Of a DNA stretch of 6,377 nucleotides, positions 1 through 5,553 are shown in pieces; position 1 is the stretch's first letter, and every line of letters starts with the position of its first letter. The stretch lies in NCBI GenBank assembly GCA_021775515.1, contig JAJFHR010000383.1, positions 1 to 6,377 of the forward strand, given 5' to 3'. The stretch is from Hyphomicrobiales bacterium. GTDB lineage: Bacteria; Pseudomonadota; Alphaproteobacteria; Rhizobiales; JAJFHR01. A program made the translations under genes and the position numbers. The notes under the pieces are model-generated. The model did not search any database, had not been told where the DNA came from, and was given only the letters and a program-made list of their open reading frames with translations.

Positions 1-14
1 GGGCTTTTTAATCA

Positions 15-776
15 ATGGAGACATTTGCAAGTGCACTGCTCCCCGCTGATCTGCCGCTTTGGGCAAGTTTCCTGCTTATTGCGGTAAGTTTTGTAACCGC
101 CGGCATCACCACGGCGGTGGGAATAGGTGGCGGGCTTGCCATGCTGGCGGTAATGGCCAACGTTTTGCCGGTTGCAGCGATTGTTCCGGTTCATGGCGCT
201 GTTCAAGTGGCCAATAATTCCAGCCGGATGTTTTTGCTGCGCAAGGATATTGTCGTCCCGATTGTGCTCTGGTTTTCTATCGGCGGTGTTATTGGCGCTG
301 TCCTGGCAGGCCAGATTGTGGTGACACTGCCGCTTGGCGTCTTGCAGCTGATTATGGGATTGTTCATTCTCTACAGCGTCTGGGGGCCAAGTTTGAAAAA
401 CTTCAGCAGTGGCAAATGGTCGTTGTTTGCAGGCGGACTGATCGCCACCGCAGCATCCTTGTTTATCGGTGCGTCCGGTCCAATCACTGCGGCGTTTCTG
501 CCAAGGTCCAAACTTGATCGCCAGCAACTTATCGCTTCACATGCAGCCGTCATGGTATTGCAGCACGGCTTCAAGATCATCGCTCTTGGCATTTTGGGGT
601 TTGTATTTACACCCTGGGTAGGCCTTTTATTCGCCATGCTGGTGTCGGGTTTTTTTGGCTCCATGGCCGGGCGCGCAGTTTTGTGGCGTATCCCGGAAGA
701 TAAGTTTAAGCGCCTGTTTAACCTTGTGCTGACCGTGCTGGCTCTGCGGTTATTATATCAATCTGCCATCACCTAA
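15..776 (+). CDS. TSUP family (sulfite exporter TauE/SafE-like) membrane transporter
   Basis: A 253-residue, very hydrophobic protein with about seven or eight predicted membrane segments, a normal length for the TSUP (TauE/SafE) family of inner-membrane transporters. The family's two homologous halves are visible. The first has the glycine-rich GIGGG (residues 36-40) followed by a P-V-H-G-x-x-Q-x-x-x-N-x-S-R stretch (58-71). The second has G-A-S-G-P (152-156) followed by a polar stretch with S-K-L-D-R and an H-A-A motif (about 165-180). Family members move small anions such as sulfite, sulfoacetate or other organosulfur compounds; nothing here fixes the substrate. The start is the first ATG after an in-frame TAA at 9-11, so the protein is complete. 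Only 14 nt lie upstream in the window and they show no clear Shine-Dalgarno. It converges on the SDR gene with a 23-nt gap. The family assignment is firm and the substrate is unknown. Confidence 0.9.
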   Translation: METFASALLPADLPLWASFLLIAVSFVTAGITTAVGIGGGLAMLAVMANVLPVAAIVPVHGAVQVANNSSRMFLLRKDIVVPIVLWFSIGGVIGAVLAGQIVVTLPLGVLQLIMGLFILYSVWGPSLKNFSSGKWSLFAGGLIATAASLFIGASGPITAAFLPRSKLDRQQLIASHAAVMVLQHGFKIIALGILGFVFTPWVGLLFAMLVSGFFGSMAGRAVLWRIPEDKFKRLFNLVLTVLALRLLYQSAIT

Positions 777-799
777 CATCGTCCCGGAATTGTTGTTTT

Positions 800-1558
800 C
801 TATCCCCGGCCGATAAAGGGCATGGTGGTTGCCATCAGGGTCATAAACTGGATATTGGCATCGAGGGGAAGGCTTGCCATGTGCACAACCGCATTGGCCA
901 CATGTTCAACATCCATGGTTGGTTCCGGGGCGATCGTGCCATTTGCCTGCGGGACACCTTGCTGCATTTTTGCGGTCATGTCCGATGCTGCGTTGCCAAT
1001 ATCAATTTGCGAGCAGGCGATATTAAATTCACGGCCATCGAGAGAGGTTGATTTTGTCAGTCCGGTTATGGCGTGTTTAGAGGCGGTATAGGGGGCTGAA
1101 CCCGGCCGCGGGACATGGGCTGAAATAGAGCCGTTATTGATTATGCGCCCGCCTTGGGGTTCTTGTCGGCGCATCAGATTAAAGGCGGCATGCGTGCACA
1201 AAAACACCCCGTTTAAATTGACATCAATGACATTTTTCCATTGTTCAAATGTTAAATCGCCAATGGAAATTGCCGGGACATTGACGCCGGCATTGTTAAA
1301 AATGACATCGAGACGTTCATAACGCTGTTCAATTTCAGCAAAGAGTGCCGAAACCGATAGGGGATCAGATACATCTGCAGCAATGGCAACGGCGCGTTCT
1401 GCTGCAACATCGGCCTCTTTTACGACTGTTTCCAATGTTTCAGCGCGGCGACCGGTTAACACTACCGAATAATTATGTTTGAGAAATGCCAAAGCCGTGT
1501 GCTTTCCAATGCCGGAACCGGCACCGGTTACGAGTGCGATTTTTGTTTCGGACGCCAT
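800..1558 (-). CDS. SDR family NAD(P)-dependent oxidoreductase
   Basis: A 252-residue classical short-chain dehydrogenase/reductase, cytoplasmic, of standard length. The Rossmann cofactor motif T-G-A-G-S-G-I-G is at residues 11-18. The pair R37-R38 after the second strand suggests NADP preference (inference). D62-V63 should contact the adenine ring and N-N-A-G is at 88-91. The catalytic tetrad is complete: N114, S144, Y157 and K161 (Y-T-A-S-K). Where many SDRs have a P-G motif after the active site, this one has I-D-I-G-N-A (185-190), which I associate with a subgroup common in alphaproteobacteria. The substrate cannot be told from sequence. The ATG is preceded by AGGAG (complement of 1566-1570) at 7-nt spacing, so the start is well supported. 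It lies 23 nt downstream of the DMT transporter gene on the same strand, so the two are probably co-transcribed. Confidence 0.92.
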   Translation of the reverse strand: MASETKIALVTGAGSGIGKHTALAFLKHNYSVVLTGRRAETLETVVKEADVAAERAVAIAADVSDPLSVSALFAEIEQRYERLDVIFNNAGVNVPAISIGDLTFEQWKNVIDVNLNGVFLCTHAAFNLMRRQEPQGGRIINNGSISAHVPRPGSAPYTASKHAITGLTKSTSLDGREFNIACSQIDIGNAASDMTAKMQQGVPQANGTIAPEPTMDVEHVANAVVHMASLPLDANIQFMTLMATTMPFIGRG

Positions 1559-1581
1559 CGTTTCTCTCCTGATGGTATTGT

Positions 1582-2496
1582 TTACACTTTGGTAGCGGCA
1601 GCGGGGGGTGTGTATTGTTTGCGCGCTGCTACTGCCTCACGATGCGAAATATAGGTTGCAGCAGCAACAATGATACCGCCGCCCAATAATACATAAGCAT
1701 CCAGTGGTTCGTTAAAGACGGCCATTCCCAATGCAGCGGCCCAGACCAATTGTAAAAATGCAAACGGCTGAGTGACTGTAATGGGCGCTGCCTTGAAAGC
1801 CTGGGTGATTGTATAGTGGCCGACGGTGGCGAAAAATGCCGTCAGGGTCAACCAAAAGATTTCATCTACACTGGGGGCACGCCATTGCAGAATTGCCCCG
1901 GGAAGCAGGGTCAAGGTGCAGAATAGGGACAACATGGCGACGATGACTGCCGGGTCGGATTTATCGGTCATTTTTTTTGCCATAATAAATGAAGTGGCAA
2001 ACAATGGAGCTGCCGCGAGTTGGGCCAATTGCCCCAAATTAATGGCCTCAAAACCCGGGCGCAGAATGACTAGAGCGCCGATAAAACCCGCCACCACCCC
2101 TAATATTCGCCGGGCATGCATTTTTTCCCGCAGAAAAAATGCCGCACCCAAAGTAACAAAAATCGGTGCGACATATCCAATTGCGGTGACTTCTGCAATG
2201 GGGATGCGGGCCATCGCATAGAACCACAACATCACCGCAAAACCGTGCACGATGCCGCGAAAGGCATAAAATTTCATGTTGGCCGCGCTGGGTTTATGAT
2301 GGATCAATCGAAGCAGGGCGGGGGAAATCATCACCAAACCGATTAAATACCGCAAAAAAGCAGCTTCAACCGCTGGTAAGGCTGAACCAAGGTGGCGCAC
2401 AATGCCGGTTACGCAGACGAATAACACACCGGTCAAGATCATCCACCCGATGCCTTGTAGTGTTTTTTGCCCGGAATTGATTGTTTCGACAGACAC
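1582..2496 (-). CDS. DMT superfamily transporter with two EamA domains
   Basis: A 304-residue inner-membrane protein with about ten hydrophobic segments and a tandem EamA architecture, the usual length and plan of drug/metabolite transporters. The first repeat covers about residues 15-147 and contains F-L-R-Y (47-50) and an A-E-V-T-A-I-G-Y-x-x-P-I-F stretch (about 101-113) ending in F-F-L-R-E-K. The second covers about 157-286 and contains H-Y-T-x-x-Q-A-F and a final F-N-E-P-L-D. The C-terminal tail is basic, then Ala/Pro-rich. DMT proteins export or import amino acids, nucleosides, cofactors and similar small molecules; no substrate is assigned here. The first residue is encoded by GTG at 2494-2496. 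The upstream frame runs to a TAG with no ATG, GTG or TTG between, so this is the earliest usual start, but only a weak AGG lies upstream. It is probably the first gene of a unit with the SDR 23 nt downstream. A repeat-rich region lies 61-97 nt upstream. Confidence 0.9.
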   Translation of the reverse strand: MSVETINSGQKTLQGIGWMILTGVLFVCVTGIVRHLGSALPAVEAAFLRYLIGLVMISPALLRLIHHKPSAANMKFYAFRGIVHGFAVMLWFYAMARIPIAEVTAIGYVAPIFVTLGAAFFLREKMHARRILGVVAGFIGALVILRPGFEAINLGQLAQLAAAPLFATSFIMAKKMTDKSDPAVIVAMLSLFCTLTLLPGAILQWRAPSVDEIFWLTLTAFFATVGHYTITQAFKAAPITVTQPFAFLQLVWAAALGMAVFNEPLDAYVLLGGGIIVAAATYISHREAVAARKQYTPPAAATKV

Positions 2497-2537
2497 GCAG
2501 GGGATTACCTGGAAGAGGGTTGTTTTGTTTCCGTCAT

Positions 2538-2566
2538 ACTATGTGGGGTAAACGTAATTGCTGCAA
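2538..2566 (-). promoter_or_regulatory. putative sigma-70-like promoter for the DMT-SDR unit
   Basis: On the minus strand there is a TTGCAG (complement of 2561-2566), a 17-nt spacer and CATAGT (complement of 2538-2543), followed by about 35-40 nt to the GTG start of the transporter. The -10 matches the consensus at 4 of 6 positions and the -35 at only 3 of 6. The call rests on spacing and position as much as on sequence. The -35 lies inside an overlapping set of inverted repeats, which would suit repression by a bound protein. Confidence 0.3.
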
Positions 2567-2593
2567 TGTTGCAAATGCATAGCTGCCATGCAA
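2557..2593. repeat. cluster of overlapping TTGC/GCAA inverted repeats (possible operator)
   Basis: Three inverted repeats share half-sites in 37 nt. ATTGC-T-GCAAT (2557-2567) is a perfect 5-1-5 palindrome. TGCAA-TG-TTGCA (2562-2573) is a perfect 5-2-5 palindrome. TTGCA at 2569-2573 is matched again by TGCAA at 2589-2593. The cluster lies between the divergent DMT and CopD-like genes and overlaps the putative -35 of the DMT gene. An operator for a dimeric regulator is the natural inference; no regulator gene is visible in the window. Confidence 0.4.
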
Positions 2594-2637
2594 AAACCTC
2601 AATGCTCCCTATCCGCTGGCCTGCGAGACGGCAGGAT

Positions 2638-2656
2638 CAAGAGATCATAACTCTTG
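2638..2656. repeat. perfect 6-bp inverted repeat upstream of the CopD-like gene
   Basis: CAAGAG (2638-2643) and CTCTTG (2651-2656) are exact reverse complements separated by 7 nt. The repeat ends 69 nt before the ATG of the rightward CopD-like gene. It could be a protein-binding site or an RNA hairpin in the leader. No run of T follows directly, so it is not an intrinsic terminator. Confidence 0.35.
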
Positions 2657-2725
2657 CTCTAAGACTTTTTAAGGCGCAAATTCCTCATCGATTTATCTTT
2701 TTGGACAAATAATGAGGTTCAGATT

Positions 2726-3193
2726 ATGCCCGGACTTTCTGCTTTCATTCTTGCCATTCATGGCCTTAGCGCTGTTGTCTGGGTGGGGGGAATGTTTTTT
2801 GCCTACATGTTTTTGAGGCCAGCGCTCAGCCGTCTCGAGCCGCCGCAGCGGCTTCAGTTATGGGCCGACGTCTTTGAACGTTTTTTTATCTGGGTCTGGA
2901 TCATCATCATTGCGCTGCCGCTGACAGGATATGTTCAGATATTCTACGCTTTGGGCGGATTTGAAAATATCGGCCCGCATATTCGCCTTATGCATATTTT
3001 GGGATGGGTGATGGTCGCTTTGTTTATCGCACTTTATTTTTTGCCCTATCGTTTGTTCCGGACGGCTGTGGCCGCTCAATCCTGGCCGGTCGCTGCCGGT
3101 CACCTCAACTATATTCGCAGGATTGTCGCCACAAATATGGTGTTGGGCCTGATCGTCGTGATAATTGGATCATCCGGGCGATATTGGGGATAA
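2726..3193 (+). CDS. CopD-like four-helix integral membrane protein
   Basis: A 155-residue protein with four predicted membrane helices at about residues 5-30, 52-75, 88-108 and 132-150. Helix 1 has H12 in an I-H-G-L-S-A-V-V-W-V-G-G-M-F pattern typical of small stand-alone CopD-domain proteins. The loop and start of helix 3 carry H85 and H90 (H-I-R-L-M-H), and the end reads S-S-G-R-Y-W-G. Larger CopD proteins act in copper uptake, and the fold is related to HemJ-type proteins in which membrane histidines bind heme. Either metal or heme binding is possible here, and neither is shown by the sequence alone. The ATG is preceded by GAGG (2714-2717) at 8-nt spacing, which supports the start. The gene is divergent from the DMT gene and converges on the aminopeptidase gene with a 23-nt gap. 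No copper chaperone or CopC partner is nearby. Confidence 0.82.
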   Translation: MPGLSAFILAIHGLSAVVWVGGMFFAYMFLRPALSRLEPPQRLQLWADVFERFFIWVWIIIIALPLTGYVQIFYALGGFENIGPHIRLMHILGWVMVALFIALYFLPYRLFRTAVAAQSWPVAAGHLNYIRRIVATNMVLGLIVVIIGSSGRYWG

Positions 3194-3216
3194 GAATCTA
3201 TAACCGGGATTGTGCT

Positions 3217-5037
3217 TTATCTTATTGGCGCACATGCTTGTTTCAGCCAGGATTTTTCTTTGCCGGCCAATTCAGGTGATATTTTACGATAGACCTGTTT
3301 GTGGTAGCCGTTCAGCCATATTAGCTCCATGGAATTCAATAGTTTTTTGTCTATCAGGTTGCGGTCAATCGGTGCCCAACTTAGCGTTTCGAAACCATAC
3401 ATTGAACGATCGCCGCCGGGGATTTTCTCCAACCTTGTCACCAGGATGAGATTTTCAATCCTGATCCCGTAGTGACCGGTTTTATAATACCCGGGTTCAT
3501 TTGATAAAATCATGCCGGGCTTGAGGCTCACGGTGCTGAGTGCTTTTGAGATACGCTGTGGACCTTCGTGGACGGATAAGTAGCTGCCGACGCCGTGGCC
3601 GGTACCGTGGTCAAAATCCAGTCCGTCGCGCCATAAGGACGCCCGGGCAAGGGCATCGAGATGGCTGCCTGTTGTGCCACCTGGAAAAACGGCGTTGGCC
3701 AGAGCAATGTGTCCCTTGAGCACAAGAGTGAAATGCCGGCACATTTTGGCACTCGGGCGGCCGATGGCGATTGTGCGGGTAATGTCGGTTGTGCCGTCAC
3801 GATATTGCGCACCCGAATCGATCAGGTAAAGTGTGCCCTTTTTGAAGCTGAGATTGCTGGCTTCGGTCACCCTGTAATGAACAATTGCACCGTTGGCAGC
3901 GAAGCCTGATATGGTATCAAAACTTATGTCTCGTAATTCGCCGGTTGCCGCGCGGAACTCCTCCAGCTTTTTAGCAACGCAAATTTCAGTTAGTTTGCTT
4001 GGCGTTGGATGGGTATCAAGCCAGGCTAAAAATTGGCAATAGGCAATACCGTCGCGCAAATGGGCAGAGCGGGCGCCACTAATTTCGGCGCTGTTTTTGA
4101 CAGCTTTGAGATTGATGACCGGATCATCAGCCTTTTTTAAGATGGCTCCGGCTTGTTTGAGCCGATTGGCGATGGCGAAGGGGGTGGCGCCGGGGTCCAG
4201 ACGCACCGCCTTTTTTGCATTGCCCAATTTATCGAGAGCACCATACAGCCTGTTGGGGGATCTCAGGGTTGCGAATTTTTCCAAATAACTCCTGGTGCGG
4301 GCGGGAATTTTCTCTAGGTCTATGAATATTTCCGCTTTGCCGCGGGTCTTGATGATCGCGTAACCCAGAGCGACAGGTGTATGGGCAACATCTTTGGCTC
4401 GAATGTTAAAAGTCCAGCACAGGCTGTCCGCCAAGGTTAAAATGAAGGCGTCCTGGCCTTGGTCTTTGAGAATTTCCCTAATCTGTCCAAGTTTTTTGTC
4501 AGTTGATTTCCCGGCATATTTAAGTGGATGCGGTATGACCTTCGATTTGGGCCGGTCCGGTTGGTCATGCCAAATGGCATCAATCGGATTGGGCATCAAG
4601 GCTACCAGCTTGGCCCCGGCCTCGCCGCAAAGCCGCCTTAGTGCCTCAGCACTGTTTAGTGAATGTAAATTTGGGTCAAACCCCAGGCGCTGGCCTTTTT
4701 TAAGATTATTCTGAAGCCACTTAAGCGGCGGCTCTTCGATGAGATGCCTGATTTCGAAAACGCCGCCATCAACCTGTTCACGGACCTGAAGAGTATACCG
4801 TCCATCGGTGAAGATGGCGGCTTTGGCGCCCAGGATAATGGCGCCGCCGGCAGACCCGCTAAAGCCGGTTAACCAGAAAAGTCTTTCGGCATGAGGGGGT
4901 ATATATTCGCTTTGATGTTCATCGGTGTGCGGTACCCAGAAACCGTCAACCTTGCGCTTTTTCAGTTCAGCTCTTAAAAGCCGGACGCGCTCTTTAGCCG
5001 TGGTGGGATCGCAAATATTTTCGTATGACTGAAACAT
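3217..5037 (-). CDS. pepP: Xaa-Pro aminopeptidase (aminopeptidase P, peptidase family M24B)
   Basis: A 606-residue cytosolic metallopeptidase that removes an N-terminal residue preceding proline. The layout matches the long, three-domain form like eukaryotic XPNPEP1 rather than the about 440-residue E. coli PepP: creatinase-type N domains at about 8-150 and 160-315, the M24 pita-bread catalytic domain at about 325-540, and an M24 C-terminal extension at about 545-605. All five expected dinuclear-metal ligands are present: D407 (L-I-D-S-G-A), D418 (T-T-D-I-T-R-T), H481 (H-G-T-G-H-G-V-G), E514 (S-N-E-P-G-Y-Y) and E528 (G-I-R-I-E-N). The accessory histidines H387, H477 and H490 are also there, so the enzyme should be active. 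The start M-F-Q-S is the usual one for alphaproteobacterial members as I recall them, yet there is no Shine-Dalgarno before it; the leader carries an anti-Shine-Dalgarno-like sequence instead. It is co-oriented with prmA, with a small opposite-strand gene between them. Confidence 0.95.
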   Translation of the reverse strand: MFQSYENICDPTTAKERVRLLRAELKKRKVDGFWVPHTDEHQSEYIPPHAERLFWLTGFSGSAGGAIILGAKAAIFTDGRYTLQVREQVDGGVFEIRHLIEEPPLKWLQNNLKKGQRLGFDPNLHSLNSAEALRRLCGEAGAKLVALMPNPIDAIWHDQPDRPKSKVIPHPLKYAGKSTDKKLGQIREILKDQGQDAFILTLADSLCWTFNIRAKDVAHTPVALGYAIIKTRGKAEIFIDLEKIPARTRSYLEKFATLRSPNRLYGALDKLGNAKKAVRLDPGATPFAIANRLKQAGAILKKADDPVINLKAVKNSAEISGARSAHLRDGIAYCQFLAWLDTHPTPSKLTEICVAKKLEEFRAATGELRDISFDTISGFAANGAIVHYRVTEASNLSFKKGTLYLIDSGAQYRDGTTDITRTIAIGRPSAKMCRHFTLVLKGHIALANAVFPGGTTGSHLDALARASLWRDGLDFDHGTGHGVGSYLSVHEGPQRISKALSTVSLKPGMILSNEPGYYKTGHYGIRIENLILVTRLEKIPGGDRSMYGFETLSWAPIDRNLIDKKLLNSMELIWLNGYHKQVYRKISPELAGKEKSWLKQACAPIR

Positions 5038-5049
5038 AATGTGAATTTC

Positions 5050-5057
5050 AAGGAGGT
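5050..5057 (-). promoter_or_regulatory. anti-Shine-Dalgarno-like sequence in the aminopeptidase leader
   Basis: On the minus strand the leader reads ACCTCCTT, ending 12 nt before the ATG at 5037. This is identical to the conserved tail of 16S rRNA, so it is the complement of a ribosome binding site at almost exactly the place where a binding site would be expected. The plus strand therefore shows AAGGAGGT, but no ATG or GTG start follows at a usable distance on that strand. The match is seen directly; any role is inference. Confidence 0.35.
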
Positions 5058-5098
5058 TGCTGGTAAATCACTATAGGCCGAGGTGGTTTCCTCTGAAT

Positions 5099-5127
5099 AC
5101 GATATTTTGCTCATGCATCAATTGCAA
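5099..5127 (-). promoter_or_regulatory. putative promoter for the aminopeptidase gene
   Basis: The minus strand has TTGCAA (5122-5127), a 17-nt spacer and TATCGT (complement of 5099-5104), each matching the sigma-70 consensus at 4 of 6 positions. It would give a leader of about 55 nt before the ATG. This is weak support, offered because the spacing is ideal and the site lies between the aminopeptidase gene and the opposite-strand small gene. Confidence 0.28.
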
Positions 5128-5225
5128 CCCTGCTGCGCAAACATCAGGGGTACTTATTTTTCCAAATAATCCTATTTTCCTAACAACGAAGAATATTCAG
5201 ATTTTTACAGGATCTGACTGAAATT

Positions 5226-5231
5226 AAAGGA
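5226..5231 (+). promoter_or_regulatory. ribosome binding site of the 55-residue small gene
   Basis: AAAGGA lies 8 nt before the ATG at 5240, inside an A-rich stretch. The spacing and the unstructured surroundings are good for initiation and are the main reason for treating the short frame that follows as a real gene. Confidence 0.6.
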
Positions 5232-5239
5232 AAAATAAT

Positions 5240-5407
5240 ATGGCACATGTTGCCCATGGTCTGGCAAGCGCTGGATATAATCTTGATGCGCTTTTCAACC
5301 AACTGAAGGCTTTTGCTCACGCTTTCCTCGCCAAACTGGCGGAATCGCGGATGGCTACCGCCAAAAACCGGATTGCCGTGCTTCGCCCCGATATCAAATT
5401 TGACTAA
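5240..5407 (+). CDS. small hypothetical protein, 55 residues
   Basis: I do not recognise this product. The frame starts at ATG 5240 behind an AAAGGA site and ends at TAA 5405-5407, giving 55 residues beginning M-A-H-V-A-H-G-L and ending R-P-D-I-K-F-D. It is rich in Ala and Leu, has no cysteine and only one proline (residue 50), and is mildly basic from residue 37 onward. Residues about 14-48 read as one amphipathic helix, with L, F, A and V on one face and K, Q, E, R and N on the other. No signal peptide or true membrane span is evident. It resembles in size and style the small basic helical proteins of alphaproteobacteria such as DUF1127, but lacks that family's arginine-rich motif, so I do not assign it. 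It sits opposite to and between prmA and the aminopeptidase gene. It is followed by about 100 nt of untranslated sequence and a strong terminator on its own strand, which supports a separate transcription unit. Confidence 0.6.
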   Translation: MAHVAHGLASAGYNLDALFNQLKAFAHAFLAKLAESRMATAKNRIAVLRPDIKFD

Positions 5408-5510
5408 GGGCAGACGTTAATAATTCGGACACATTAGTGTTGTACACGAGTTCAAGGTGTAAAGCGTTTGTAAGTGCGTAAACAAGTAAGCGTAGCGTTG
5501 AGTTTGAAGA
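5408..5510 (+). other. 3' untranslated region of the small gene, possible 3'-derived small RNA
   Basis: These 103 nt lie between the small gene's stop and its terminator and contain no credible reading frame. ACAC (5429-5432), GTGT (5437-5440) and ACAC (5444-5447) form two mutually exclusive short hairpins that share the middle GTGT. GCGT occurs four times in 35 nt (5464, 5476, 5490, 5495), interleaved with GTAA. A long structured tail ending in a strong terminator is the form taken by many 3'-UTR-derived small RNAs, but I match it to no known family. Confidence 0.3.
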
Positions 5511-5540
5511 GGTGTTCCGGTAACCCGGAGCACCTTTTTT
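5511..5540 (+). terminator. intrinsic (Rho-independent) terminator
   Basis: The stem GGTGTTCCGG (5511-5520) pairs with CCGGAGCACC (5525-5534) over ten pairs, including one G-T wobble, around a four-base loop TAAC. TTTTTT follows at 5535-5540. The T-run is only on the plus strand, so the element ends the rightward small-gene transcript. The hairpin would also form in the leftward prmA transcript, but no U-tract follows there. It ends 13 nt before the prmA stop. Confidence 0.88.
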
Positions 5541-5553
5541 CATTCCAAAACGC

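Noticed and set aside
12..527. A 171-codon minus-strand frame opposite the TSUP transporter gene.
   Set aside because: It is a long antisense shadow of a membrane protein gene. The product is rich in His, Gln, Asn and Arg with no domain, while the plus strand gives a clear TSUP protein.
2467..2712. A plus-strand 81-codon frame across the divergent intergenic region.
   Set aside because: It starts with TTG inside the DMT gene, has no ribosome binding site, and its product has a random composition with no recognisable domain.
5057..5221. A plus-strand open frame of about 54 codons directly after a perfect AAGGAGG.
   Set aside because: It has no ATG or GTG start. The only candidates are TTG touching the ribosome binding site and CTG. 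The translation is rich in Asn, Pro, Cys and Ile with rare AGG and ATA codons, unlike its neighbours.
5541..5553. The terminator hairpin considered as a bidirectional terminator for prmA.
   Set aside because: On the minus strand the hairpin is followed by TCTTCAAACT, not a T-run, so intrinsic termination of prmA is unsupported.
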